From Tuctoria greenei (taxonomy: Eukaryota > Streptophyta > Magnoliopsida > Poales > Poaceae), in NCBI GenBank assembly GCA_036927565.1, contig JAYESD010000002.1:147133167-147197166 (forward strand): DNA of 64,000 bases. The letters are read 5' to 3'. Below the pieces are notes generated by a model. The model ran no database searches. It saw only the letters and a list, made by a program, of their open reading frames with translations, and was not told where the DNA came from. Of the stretch, positions 44,042 to 55,480 are shown piece after piece (within the stretch, counting starts at the first letter, position 1; every line of letters starts with the position of its first letter). The position numbers were made by a program, and so were the translations under genes.

Positions 44042-45022
44042 TTGCATACCTGTATGAATTCTTCAAAATATATTGATTGAATTGTGAAAATCAACTCTCT
44101 CTCAATTTTTCCCAAAAAACTATGTCAATTACTAGATCTTGGTGAATTATGATCATTGCTTGATTATTGCATGCTTACTGGTCATATTCATCAAGATCAT
44201 TTGATTTAATTTGCCTCTCTATTCTCTATTTATGAACCTTCAAATATATATGAATGGGCTATGCAAATTTCTCCTGGTGACCACAGACTAGTCTGTGGTT
44301 ACCCGGACTAGTCCGCACATGCAGACTAGTCCGTAGAGTGCCGGTTAGGCCAGACTAGTCCGATAACACCACGGACTAGTCCGATGTTGCTCTCTGGATG
44401 AGTTCGGACTAGTCCGGTCATCTCCGGACTTGTTTGATTTTTTGTGTCCATAACCCTAGCCGCCATCAAACCCTAATCCTTTCATCCTCCACTCTTGCTC
44501 ACGTGTTCTCTCTCCTCCGCTCGAGCTCCCAAGGCGATTTCTTGCTCCCTCCATCAAAGATCTCCGCATTTGGGCAGAAATCAAGCTTGCCCTCTTGAGG
44601 ATTGCAGCTAGCGGACTTGTCCGGACTTCAACACCCTCATCTCCAAGCTTCAATCGATTTCTTCGGTAATTTTCACCCAAACCCTAGAAATATCGTTTTT
44701 CTTCATTATTGGTCGAATAGCCTAGCATCTTTCACTATATACATGCCTCCTTTATGTATCACGTGTATGCGAGACTTATTGTGCATTAGGAATCAGCTTC
44801 TGTCAAATCTCTTAGGTTTTTGAGGATGAACACCGGACTAGTCCGGTCCATGAACGGACAAGTCCGGTCCCCCCCGGACTACTCCGTGCCTCTGCACCGG
44901 ACAAGTCTGATGTTTCTGAGCTCAAAACCTAACTCTTCAATTCCTCAATGCAATTCCTTGCTATCCATTCATACCTATGCCTTGTATCATTCATTATCAT
45001 TCTTGAAACTCATTCTCAGGTC
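44042..45022 (+). promoter_or_regulatory. Spacer before family-B ORF3 with two palindrome clusters
   Basis: Family-B palindromes occur at about 44283-44432 (for example ACCGGACTAGTCC-type units) and again at about 44830-44912. Between them is pyrimidine-rich sequence (CCCTAGCCGCC, CTCTCTCCTCC) like the LTR leader. A TATATA-like sequence lies near 44735. CTCATTCTCAG|GTCATG at the ORF3 start could be a 3' splice site. The promoter role is inference. Confidence 0.55.
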
Positions 45023-46607
45023 ATGTCGAGCTCAAACGATGAGGTTTCCGATTTTGAGGCCGAGATGGACCACGAGGTGGCACCTCGGACCTCAACGAGT
45101 CTTGGCAAGAAGTGCCAAGAGCGACCTACCGAGCCAGCTCTGTCTCCTCCACAAGTTCAGAGGAAAGTGCTAGCAAAGAAGCCGGCCTCCAAGGTGCCAG
45201 TTTCTAGGGCTACCGCCAGTGGTGGCCCTAGCTCGGCAAGTGCCCGCCTAGCCAAAGGCAAGGGCAAGGGGATAGCGACGGGTCCAGTTGGACCATTGAA
45301 GCTGCATGCTCCCAGGGAAGGGGTCCAGGACCCCACTGAATAAAAGTTCAACGGGAAGGGCAACGACTCGGCGGCCAAATTCAGAAGCGTCGATTGGAAT
45401 GGCCGACCGAAGCAAGCAGCTGATGGAAGATTCTGGTGCAACTTCCATGCTGATTTCTACAGATCGGTGTATCTACCGATGGACATCGGTGGTGCGCAGT
45501 TAGTGGATTGACTGGGCACATCTTGAGAAGAAGAGATGCTCTGCATTTGATGAAGTGATTGCAGCAGCTGAAAGACATGGCTTGAAGGACCTCTTTGCTT
45601 TCAAGTACAATTGGAATGATGAAGTGGTGGCTCAGCTCTATGCCACTTGTTACTTTGCAAGCGATGAAGAAGAGAGAGTGACCTGGATGACTCATGGATC
45701 CAAGTACACTATCACATAAGAAAAATTTGCAAGGATGTTGCATCTTGACTCCTCAAGCAATGACAATGTGATTATTCACAATGTTGGTGTCATCGAGAAG
45801 GAGAAGATAAAGTTTCTCTATGAGCCCAACTCAAAGTTCATCCCTCCTTCCGCGAAGAACATGAAGCAATTCTTTGTGGTGCTAAACAGAGTCTTGAGGA
45901 AAACCATTGCCCCTAAGGATGGGGATGCAGGGAGTGTACAAGGGTACCTCCGGACCCTAATGAGGGTCATAAGCAAGAACAGATAGTTTGATGTGTTTGA
46001 CTACATATGGAACGATATGGTTAACATCTCCAGCACCCCCAACAGGTCATGTGGCTATGCTCCCTATCTAATGTTTATGATTGAGAAAGTCATAGGGATT
46101 GAGTTTGTCAAGGATGTGGAGCACACTCCTTTGAGGCCTCAGAAGCCTCAACCAGTAAATGTCCAGGCTGCTCCCTCGCCGGCCTCCAGTCCTGAGGCAC
46201 CGGCAAGATCAAGAGAAGATGCTAGAGTTGTCCCTACTTCTTGGGAAGGCCCTCAGAGAGGATCAGCTAGTGGGATCCTCAAATATCTGGCTGCCATATT
46301 CTCCTCCTACAAGAAGGCCGAAGTGAAGGCCCACAAGCTCAACCAGAAAAGAAAGGAGGATATGAAGTACATCAAGGCCAATGTGAAGCATATCTGCCAG
46401 AAGCTGGAGATCGACCCCATTGGATCTCCAGTGATTTCTGAGGACTCTGACCCGGACTTCACTGAGCTCGCACCCTTGAATCCCTCCGAGCTTGCCTACT
46501 TTGGTATTGGGGGCTCGAGTGGCTCCGTTCCTCCTCCTTTTCCTCCTCGTCAAGCTGAAGATGAAGATGACGAAGACGACGATGAGAGGGCCGACAGTCA
46601 AGAGTGA
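45023..46607 (+). pseudogene. ORF3 of Sirevirus family B, broken
   Basis: The ATG at 45023 opens a Ser/Lys-rich basic N-terminus with ARLAKGKGKGIA. TAA at 45341-45343 stops it, then a TGA near 45510 and a frameshift. The core (WNDEVVAQLYATCYFASDE, WMTHGSKYTIT) contains TAA near 45718 and TAG 45984-45986. The C-terminus has a helical segment (ILKYLAAIFSSYKKAEVKAH) and an acidic tail, ending at TGA 46605-46607 beside the PPT-like motif. The pattern 'xxLYATxYF...WMTxGxxYxxT' parallels 'VFYGTLYV...FMGQHYHLT' of A-old ORF3. I therefore regard them as one family. Confidence 0.68.
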
Positions 46608-46632
46608 AGACCCTAGGACCCTCCTCTCCTTC

Positions 46633-46679
46633 TTTTTGGTGTCTTGATGCCAAAGGGGGAGAGATTGAGGGGGAGTCTT
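46633..46679 (+). other. PPT-like motif after ORF3 (family B)
   Basis: TTTTTGGTGTCTTGATGCC followed by AAAGGGGGAGAG and a second GAGGGGGAGT. The same motif lies in the same position in both family-A elements. Confidence 0.75.
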
Positions 46680-47065
46680 AGCTTTAGCTGTAGGATGTGA
46701 GGAGAGAGCTCTTTTTATGCTTCTTGTCTATTTTTGAGTTTTGCAGTGTTTTAACTTTGTTCCTAAGTTAGTTATGGTTATGTGATGCAATGCTTAATTA
46801 ATTTGAGAAGTATTTGTTGAAATCTGTAATCTTGATCCAGGAATGACATATATGCTTGGCTTTGGTTGATTAATGTAAATTATGTTATTCTCAATGTCTC
46901 AATATACTTAGTTATGCATCCCACCATAAAGAATTCACATATGGATAATTCTCTCACTGCTTGATGTATTTTTGACTCATATGTGCATACTTTATGAAAA
47001 TCTCAATTTTTATCATATTTTGTGAAATCTCAATTGGTTGTCATCAATCACCAAAAAGGGGGAGA
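46680..47065 (+). other. AT-rich spacer and polypurine tract of family B
   Basis: No ORF. It ends with TCATCAATCACC and the PPT AAAAAGGGGGAGA (47053-47065), one base before the LTR. Confidence 0.8.
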
Positions 47066-47066
47066 T

Positions 47067-48634
47067 TGAAAGTGCATCTAGGACTCTCTTGTGGGTTTTG
47101 GATCATTTATCACAAGCAATTGGGATCCTAACCTATTTGCTGAGATGAGTGCAGGCCTATGATAGGAAAATGAGCAAAATACCAAAAAGAAGGAAGGATG
47201 AGGAGCAAAGTGGATATGAGCTCAAGGAAGAAGAGTAATAGATTATTGTGTATGGAGTGTGTTAAGGAAACTCACCCCAAGAGCTCAATCACAATTAAAC
47301 ACACACATTGCACAAAGTTACACAGGACCGGACTAGTCCGATCACAACCGGACTAGTCCGATAACCTTTCTGCACCAGATCGGACAAGTCCGATATCTGT
47401 CAGACTAGTCTGATATTCTTCTGACTAGAATCGTACTAGTCCTCCCCAGTACGTACTAGTCCTCAAAACACTTCACAAGTCACACAAAATCGGACAAGTC
47501 CGATCATAACCGGACTAGTCCGATATTCCTTCTGATCCATATCGGACAAGTCCGATATTTGCACGGACTAGTCTGAAAAACCCTCTGATCTACATCGGAC
47601 AAGTCCTCCAAGTGCGGACTTGTCATCTAACTCACTTAGGGTTTCACATGTCCGGACATGTCCGATGGATATCGAACTAGTCCGAAGATTTCCAGTAGTG
47701 AAATCGGACAAGTCCATTTTTAGCCGGACTAGTCCGATATTTCGGGACACTTAGGATTTGCTACCCACAGCACATCGGACTAGTCCGGTGACCACAAAGG
47801 ACTAGTCCGAACTTTCTGAACCCTAACGGTCACTTTTAGAAACCCCATATAAATAGAGGTGCGCGGCCTTCTGTTGCAAACTCTCGAACCCTAGCGCCGC
47901 CACACCTCCCAAGAGCCTCAAAAACTACATCTCTCCACGAAATTAAGTGCAACAACGATCAATCCTTTGAGGATTCACTCTAGATCATTGGAGAGACACT
48001 TGAAACATCACATTGAGCTCTTGGTTTGATTCTCTAACACACTCCTGCGTTTTAATTGTAATCTTTTGAGTGTGTTTTCGGTGGAAATTTGTGTTGTAAT
48101 CTAAGGGAGCTCTGAACGTGTGAGAAGGCCCCTTGAATTCGGTTATTTACCCCTTTGTGATTAGTGGAAGAGGATTGGCCTTCGTGGCGATCTGACGAGG
48201 GTAGGGTTGGAGAAGACCCGGTCCTGTTGTGGACTCCTCAACATGGACGTAGGTTGCCTTTGTGGTAGCCGAACCACGGGATAAAACCTTGTGTCTTGTT
48301 TTTTGGTGTTCATCATTCTAATTGATCAATATAATCTAGGGTTTCATAATCACTACTCATCTTACGTTGGATTGTTAAACAAAATATTTAATTGTGATAT
48401 AATCTAGAATATAACTCTGAAACCTTTATTTGGTTCTATTTTTCTGCTGCACACATAAAAGAATTGATCTAATCGATCTAGCTTAATCAACTTAGTCCGT
48501 GAACACCAGACTAGTCCGCACTTTACCGGACTAGTCCGATATCTCTGGTATTGAGCTTGTTGTTGAGTGTTGCAGGATCCGACAAAATTCGAAAAGGCCT
48601 ATTCACCCCCCCCCCCCCTATAGGCCCACATTCA
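47067..48634 (+). repeat. 3' LTR of family B (1,568 bp)
   Basis: Pairs with 24643-26203. It contains the palindrome array (about 47327-47812), TATAAAT (47848-47854) and a C run near 48606-48618 that is longer than in the 5' copy. Followed by TSD GCGGC. Confidence 0.93.
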
Positions 48635-49639
48635 GCGGCGCAGCCCGAACGCAACTGGCAACATCGCCAAGTTGGCGGCTGAATTAGCGGAGTTCGAGCT
48701 TGATTTCTTGCCACGACATGCAATCAAGAGTCAAGCTCTGACAGACTTCGTTGCCAAATGGACTCCCTCACTGAGCAACCCTGGGGGTCGGGAGATCAGT
48801 GAACCAGAGCCTAGGGCTCCGGTACTTACCGGACCTCACTTGACACTCTTCTTCGACGGATCCTCAAGGAAGTAAGGGGCTAGGGCCGGGGTATTGCTCA
48901 CCTCACCAACAGGGGAGAAGTCCAAGTACGCAGTGTGCCTCGACTTCAAGGCCACCAACAACATGGGGGAGTATGAAGCCCTCATCTTCGAGCTCACATT
49001 TGCGCGAGGTCTTGGTGTTCAGTAGATGCTGGTCAAGGGAGACTCGCAGCTGATCATCAAGCAAGTCTGGGGTGAGTGCTACTGCAATGACCCGCAGCTT
49101 GCGGCATATCTGTTACATGTCAAGAAGCTAGAAGCTGGGTTCGAGGCCTTGGATCTCTGCCATGTGCGTGCGCCGACAACTCCGTCGCCGATGCCCTGTC
49201 AACCATGGCATCCACAGGAGCCCCCATTCCATAAGGGGTCTTCAGCAGGAGTTGGTGCGGCCGACCGCTAGGCCAGCATGGCCTAATGAAGAAGGTGAGC
49301 CCAGCCCCACGGAGCTGGCAACCATGTCAGCCCTGCAACCATGGGGGCCACCAAGGTTCTTGAGTGTCACCAGGGATCCCCAATCACCTGGCGCCCAAGA
49401 TCTGGAAGTCCAGGACAGTCCCGATATGTGGATCACGGAGGTTCGGGACTACCTAAAGGATAACCTTCTCCCGAAGGACCCAGCATCCGCTGAGAGGATC
49501 GTGAGGATGGCGAAATGTTACATGCTGGTAGAATGTGATCCCCACCAACTTGGTGCTAACGGCATACTGTTACGGTGCATAACTCAGCCGGAAGGTTGTG
49601 ACTTGCTCGAGGAAATCCACGAAGGAGAGTGTGGGAATT
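48635..49639 (+). pseudogene. pol: Tat-lineage remnant (right part): second RNase H and integrase N-terminus
   Basis: Continues the remnant ending at 24642. It reads LAAELAEFELDFLPRHAIKSQALTDFVAKWT, then LTLFFDGSS, then a stop and YAVCLDFKATNNMGEYEALIFELTFARGLG, then MLVKGDSQLIIKQVWGECYCNDPQLAAYL. This is the additional archaeal-type RNase H (aRH) that marks Tat elements. Next is WITEVRDYLKDNLLP...ERIVRMAKCYMLVE...GANGILLRC, the region before the integrase zinc finger, cut off at 49639 by the next LTR. Stops near 48875 and 49023 and several frame changes show it is a fossil. Confidence 0.85.
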
Positions 49640-51831
49640 TGTGACACCCGGTTCCGAAAAATGAACCAAGTGAACGCATACGTGTGCCTAGGATGTTCAT
49701 CACATATACAGAGTGCATTCACAAAAGAGTATACAAAAAATTACCACTGAGCAAGATTAATTAACCAAATTTTATTACACAAACCATATTGTCCCCGAAT
49801 ACAAGCTCTAATGAATATTAATGACAAGTCAAACTAATGCAGCAGAAATAAACTAAATATGCAACTAAATAGCTAGGCAGCATAAGCAATAGGGTATAGC
49901 GCAGCTTCAATCAACACCACAGGCAAAGCTGACAGTAGACACGGGCTAGAACTCCACATTATCGCCATTAAATTCCCAATCCTGACCTGCAACTGTTGGG
50001 GGGGTTGCAAGGGTGAGTACATGTCGTACTCAGCAAGTGTGGAATGTATGACATGTGGCTCATTCAAATGACGAATATAATAATGGCTAGGTGCTGAAAG
50101 GTACAGTAAAACATTTGAAAAGCAATATATTACATGTATGTGAAGTAAACCCATCATAATCATAAGTAATATCATAATACCATTCTGAATTCATTACCAT
50201 CATCAATAATCCCATATTTCACCATTGGCCAATAACTATATTCAATATCAGAAATTAATCCATAACCAGCCATAACCATTACAAAACCATAACCATCCCA
50301 AACACCATCCCAATACCAAGTTCGCTCTAATCATGGAAGTTTTCTAGGTGCTCATAACCGGGAGCACGGCTATCATGATAATTTTATTAGACTCTGCAGA
50401 GTTTGTACCGTTTTACTAATGTGTTTGTGATTTCATCACCCGTCGGCGACTAAAGAACCTCCCTTTCGCCAATTACACTTCCTTTGGTGTATGGCCAAGA
50501 GATCACAAAATAGCCTTTAAAAAGGGATTACTAGCCTATTTAGACCCCACTGAGGTTTCACCGGTGGCGATGTCTCCTACAGAGCACATCTTCAACCAAG
50601 GGTCCCCTCTTGAGCCATTCGGATCCCAGGGTAGTCCAACCAATTATCAACAAACCCAATCCGACTACCCCTTCCCGAGCATCCTTAAATGTCCAAATAG
50701 CACTAGCGAAGCCCTAATTAATCAGCTACGCCACACCCATACTTGGCCTCGTGGTGGCACTGTAATCCTGGCTTATTCTCGCATGAACTGGCCCTTAGAT
50801 CTAAAGCAAGCAAACCACCATAACATCCAACCCAATCCACTAGCCACGCTTGCTTAGATCACCCATCTTTTTAACCAGTTCATGTTAATCAATATATCAT
50901 TAATTCTCAATTAAATAATATAGTGGTTTCCCATCCCAACTGATTAAGCGAAGCAAAAAGGTAAAAACCCTTCCCGACTCTCTACCATGAACTCTAGGTG
51001 ACAAGGGTGGTTTAACAAAACTAGTAAACTTCCTATCATAGGGTTCCCATCAATTTGACACAAGCATGCAGTTTTGCAAACAAAACATTTATTTTAGAAA
51101 TGGGATCAATATGCTTCAAGGACACTTGCCTTGATCTTGGGATTGGTTCGGGTCGAAGCCTTCAAACTCTTGGTGCTGTACATCCTCCGCGGCACTCTCT
51201 AGCGCAAATCCGTCTAATCCGCACAATAAACATACAAACAAGAAACACAATCAAAGAGTGCACAAATATTACTCAATATGATATGACATGCATGATTAAT
51301 GCAAATGTAAGGTAGAACTTGTTAATAGATTGCTTTTAATGATCACTAACTAGTACTAATAGATTTTAACAAGTTTATACAGGTTTCGATGTGATTAGAT
51401 CTAATTTTAGAATTATTTCAACAGAGTTTAGTCAGCAAAATTGGACTAGTCTGCAGAAGGCTGGACTAGTCCGCACTTCGCAGAATGGGCGAACTAGGGT
51501 TTTCTAGATCAACGTAAATTATGAGATTAGGGGTTGAATTCACGTGAGGAAAAGAGAATAGAAGGTATAGCAGGTGTTTAGAACTCCAATGAATCAAGAA
51601 ACATGGAGGTAACAACTTGGATCTTGATGATCTAGGGTTGGGGATGAACTTGGAGATGAATTGGTGATGAAGAACGAAACTTAATGGAGATCTTGATCCT
51701 GTTTCGTTTCCTCCTCTTCTTCTTCTTGCTTGGTATCTCCTCCTCCCTCCTTGGTGGTGGCTCTCCACGAACTAGGGTTTGGGTGGGGTTGAAAAGTGGC
51801 AAATAGATGTCAAGCCAAGGGGTGGGCTTGT

Positions 51832-51838
51832 TTATATA
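51832..51838 (-). promoter_or_regulatory. TATA box of the minus-strand chromovirus LTR
   Basis: Minus-strand CTCTATATAAACAAGCCC. The palindrome array begins about 165 bp upstream on that strand. Confidence 0.65.
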
Positions 51839-52002
51839 GAGGTGGAGGCTAGGGTTAGATGGATTTCGAGTTTAGGATGAGTAGAGGCCGGTTTAGAGTC
51901 CGACATGGGCTCTAAAAGAGTTAGGCATGATGTCCCTTGGCCCACTTAACGTGAACCCCAAGAAACAAGTCGTAAAACAAAAGATGAACTCGGAGTCGCG
52001 AA

Positions 52003-52332
52003 ATATCGGACAAGTCCGAAAAGGACCGGACTAGTCCGAAGTTAGTCAAAAAGAAATGGGACAAGTCTGGCCAAAAATCGTACAAGTCAGACTTTAGTCA
52101 GAGAGGAAATCGGACAAGTCCGCTGGAACACCGGACTAGTCCGGACAAGTCCAGGGACTTAGCAAATTTTCAAGGACTCTTGGAATATCGGACTAGTCCG
52201 CACAAAATCGGACAAGTCCGAAAGTGTCCAAAGGCAAAATCGGACTACTCCGCAGCAAAAACGAACAAGTCCATTTTTAGTCAGAGAGAAATCGGACTAG
52301 TCCTCACCAAGATCGGACTAGTCCGCACTTTT
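52003..52332 (-). promoter_or_regulatory. CGGACTAGTCCG / CGGACAAGTCCG array in a gypsy LTR
   Basis: About 14 full or degenerate copies in 330 bp, with the same two alternating forms as Sirevirus family B (ATCGGACAAGTCCGA, ACCGGACTAGTCCG, ATCGGACTAGTCCGC). On the element strand they lie in U3, upstream of TATA. Two further degenerate copies are at 51450-51475. Confidence 0.82.
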
Positions 52333-52454
52333 CAGAATTTTAAGTGCGGTTTTGTTCCAAATCAATTTTAAACTCGTTCCTCTCGATGTGGGTTAATGTT
52401 AAACATGTATATGAATGTATGTAGGGCATGATGCATGAAAATGAGGGTGTTACA

Positions 52455-52539
52455 AACATACACCCCTTAAAATGAATTTCGCCCTCGAGATTCAACGCGG
52501 AAGAGAAGAGATAGGAAAATTCCTTCTTGAGATCATCCT
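52455..52539 (-). pseudogene. pol: Chromovirus pol C-terminal fragment and PPT
   Basis: The minus strand encodes DDLKKEFSYLFSSALNLEGE, matching the end of a chromodomain-bearing Tekay-type integrase. It is followed by CTCGAGGGCGAAATTC and the PPT. It is cut at 52539/52540 by the CACTA terminus. The rest of the element is not seen in the window. Confidence 0.7.
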
Positions 52540-54455
52540 CACTACAAGGATTCTGACCTGTTGCAACGATTGTACAGCAATGAATACTAAATCGTTGCAG
52601 TAAGCTTGGCTTTTTGCCACGATTCACTAGTTCGTGGCACCAGGATCTATCGCCATGGAACAGAATTGTTGCATTAGGATCTGTTGCCACGAATTACTGG
52701 TTTGTGGCATTACAGGATCTATCGCCACAGACCACAATCGTTGCATTAGGATCTGTTGCCACGAATTACTAGTTCGTGGTGTTACAGCTTTATTGCCACG
52801 GACCACAATCATTGCATTAGGATCTGTTGCCACGAATTACTGGTTCGTGGCGTTACAGCTTTATTGCCACGGAACACAATCATTGCATTAGGATCTGTTG
52901 CCACGAATTACTGGTTCGTGGCTTAACAGCTTTATTGCCACGGAACACAGTCGTTGCATTAGGATCTTTTTCCACGAATCAGCAAACAGTTACATTTGGA
53001 CCGTAATGCAACGAAACAGAATCATTGCATTAGGATGTGTTGCCACGATATTCTTGTTCGTGGCGTTAGTATCAATGGCCACGGACCCCAATCGTAACAA
53101 TTAGGATGTGTGGCCACGATTCAATTTTTCGTGGCGTCAGGATGATAATGCAACGAAACACAATCGTTGCATAGGATCTGTTGCCACGAATCACTAGTTC
53201 GTGGCATTAGGATGCTAATGCAACGGTCCACAATCGTTGCATTAGGATCTGTTGCCACGAATTACTGGTTCGTGGCGTTACAGCTTTATTTCTACAGAAC
53301 ACAATCGTTGCATTAGGATATGTTGCCACGAATTACTGGTTCATGGCGTTACAGCTTTATTGCCACGGAACACAGTCATTGCATTAGGATCTGTTGCCAC
53401 GCATCAGCAAACAGTTGCATTTGGACCGTAATGCAACAAAACAGAATCATTGCATTAGGATGTGTTACCATGATACTCTGGTTCGTGGCGTTAGTATCAA
53501 TGGCCGCGGACCCCAATCGTAGCAATTAGGATGTGTGGCCACGATTCAATTTTTTGTGGCGTCAGTATTCTAATGCAACGAAACACAATCGTTGCATTAG
53601 GATTTTTCGCCACGAATCACTGGTTTGTGGCGTCAGGATGCTAATGCAACGGACCATAATCGTTGCATTAGGATCCGTTGCCACGAATTACTGGTTCGTG
53701 GCGTTACATGATCTATCGCCACGGACCACAATCGTTGCATTAGGATCTGTTGCCATGAATTATTGGTTCGTGGCGTTACAGCTTTATTGCCACGGAACAC
53801 AATTGTTGCATTAGGATCTGTTGCCACGAATCACTGGTTCATGGCGTTACAGCTTTATTGCCATGGAACACAGTCGTTGCATTAGGATCTGTTGCCACGA
53901 ATCAGCAAACAGTTGCATTTGGACCGTAATGCAACATAACAGAATCGTTGCATTAGGATGTGTTGCCACGATACTCTCGTTCGTGGCGTTAGTATCAATG
54001 GCCACGGACCCCAATCGTAGCAACTAGGATGTGTGGCCACAATTCACTTTTTCGTGGCGTCAGGATGCTAATGCAACGAAACACAATCGTTGCATTAGGA
54101 TGTCTTGCCACGATTCACTGGTTCGTGGCGTCAGGATGCTAATGCAACAGACCACAATCGTTGCATTAGGATCTGTTGCCACGGATTACTGGTTCGTGGC
54201 ATTACAGGATCTATCGCCACGGAACACGATCGTTGCATTAGGATGTGTTGCCACGATACTCTTGTTCGTGGCATTAGTATCAATGGCCACAGACCCCAAT
54301 CGTAGCAATTAGGATGTGTGGCCACGATTCACTTTTTTGTTGTCAGGATACTAATGCAACGAAACACAATCGTTGCATTAGGATGTCTTGCCACGATTCA
54401 CTAGTTCGTGGCGTTAGGATCTATCACGACAGGACCACAATCATTGCATTAGGAT
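52540..54455. repeat. CACTA subterminal hairpin repeats
   Basis: About 1.9 kb of two alternating short inverted repeats: CCACGAA...TTCGTGG (with TTACTGG or TCACTGG loops) and AATGCAACG...CGTTGCATT. They recur every 60-70 bp, with higher-order copies at about 427-498 bp (the CAGCAAACAGTTGCATTTGG module near 52979, 53405 and 53902). The same words start right after the terminus (TTGCAACGATTGT). CACTA transposases bind such subterminal repeats. Open frames across the block are by-products of the repetition. Confidence 0.8.
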
Positions 54456-55004
54456 GGAGCTACATGAAGTTGCATCCGAGGACACGGACATTCACACTCC
54501 AAATCTTACAGCCAAGGACGCAATGCACGATTCCCGTGACTGTACCACCCTGCCCTAATGATTGACACGTACGCGAGCGCACCGAATCTTGCAGGGCGCA
54601 CAGGCACACACAAACTCCACGTCTGAACTTTGCTCAGCGATTCGAATAACTCGGCGCTCGGCGTGCACGATCGATCATCATGCGCACGAATAATTTTATG
54701 AAATTATCAACTTTGATGATTCAATAATCTCAATCAAGTTTCATCCAACCTACCAACGAAAAATTGGATCGTCCAGTCCATCCAACCAAACGTTAATTTG
54801 GATGATCCAAGACATAAAGAAATGGATGATGTATATCCAATCGAACTTTGACGTCAAACCAAATGCAATTGATAACTGAGCACTTTGTGACATATCACTA
54901 GAGTGTACGCACAAAGGACAAATACACGGCCTCAACACCAGGTTTAGGGTGCATCGTGGACTAACCACATGACCCGACCAAACACTCACGTAATTACCAT
55001 ACAC
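54456..55004. other. Unassigned sequence between CACTA repeats and Mei2-like fragment
   Basis: About 550 bp of mixed composition. A minus-strand open frame runs through from the Mei2-like exons but is intron or downstream sequence. Nothing else is recognised. Confidence 0.5.
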
Positions 55005-55480
55005 CTGCAAGAGCAACCATCTGGCCGCATCCACCAACGCATCCCGACCCTGCAAAAGGATGACAAGCAGCGGCAGGTGAACACGTTGCAGCGGGGACGC
55101 AATGGAAAATGGTGGCAGCGGACGGTGACATACCTGGATGTTGGCGTAGTCGACCTCACACATCTTCCGCGAGTTGTTCACCTTCCGCGGCGAGCTGAAC
55201 CACACTGGCAGGAACTCCTCTGGTGATGTGACATTGACAAAGCAGTAGCCCTTGTTGGCCTCGGAGCTTGGCAAATGCAACAAACGAGGTTAAGTATCAA
55301 TGAGTAAAAGACCGGAGCTTGATTAGTATAATAATATATTTCAAAGCATAGGCGTGGTACTTGAAGTCATATGGAACGTGAATAAAATCGTAAAACCGAC
55401 TTGACGCGGCCAACTGCAATTTTCTCATTCTCCTCGGCGCAGTGCTGATCAATGATGTTCATTGCTTTTTTCCTCCTGAT
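55005..55480 (-). pseudogene. Captured fragment of a Mei2-like C-terminal RRM gene (exons and introns)
   Basis: Three exon-like pieces on the minus strand. Exon 1 (about 55478-55361) reads RRKKAMNIIDQHCAEENEKI and, after a one-base shift, YDFIHVPYDFK. Exon 2 (55266-55134) reads EANKGYCFVNVTSPEE then KVNNSRKMCEVDYANIQ, with donor CAG|GTATGT. Exon 3 (55049-55005), after acceptor TTTTGCAG|GG, begins GRDALV and has donor CAG|GTGTAT. These match the C-terminal RRM (RRM_2) of plant Mei2-like RNA-binding proteins and keep credible introns, so DNA rather than mRNA was copied. The frameshift and missing N-terminus make it non-functional. Confidence 0.68.

Larger units (their letters stand above)
24643..48634 (+). 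mobile_element. Sirevirus family B (Ty1/copia), degenerate, split by A-old
   Basis: TSD GCGGC at 24638-24642 and 48635-48639. About 11.9 kb after subtraction of the nested 12.1-kb element. Order: LTR, PBS, gag, pol, palindrome-bearing spacer, ORF3, PPT-like motif, spacer, PPT, LTR. The LTRs differ at about 57 positions (~3.7%) by my count. Gag, pol and ORF3 all carry stops and frameshifts. Confidence 0.92.
49640..52454 (-). repeat. 3' LTR of a second chromovirus (minus strand), 2,815 bp
   Basis: Plus-strand ends are TGTGACACCC and GGGTGTTACA, so on the element strand TGTAACACCC...GGGTGTCACA with TG/CA ends. It is preceded on the element strand by a PPT-like TTTTAAGGGGTGTA and by chromodomain codons, so it is the 3' LTR. 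A TATA box lies at 51832-51838 (minus) and family-B-like palindromes at 52003-52332 and 51450-51475. The plus strand has no convincing gene. A possible left TSD is GAATT (49635-49639). The right partner is not visible. Confidence 0.8.

Noticed and set aside
52627..54325. Several 60-90-codon frames with repeated MATDPNA or LGSVATNYWFVAL words
   Set aside because: They are by-products of the CACTA subterminal hairpin repeats on both strands.
54750..55283. 177-codon minus-strand frame taken as one protein
   Set aside because: Only two short parts match the Mei2-like RRM. Between them are splice donor and acceptor signals, so the frame runs through introns.
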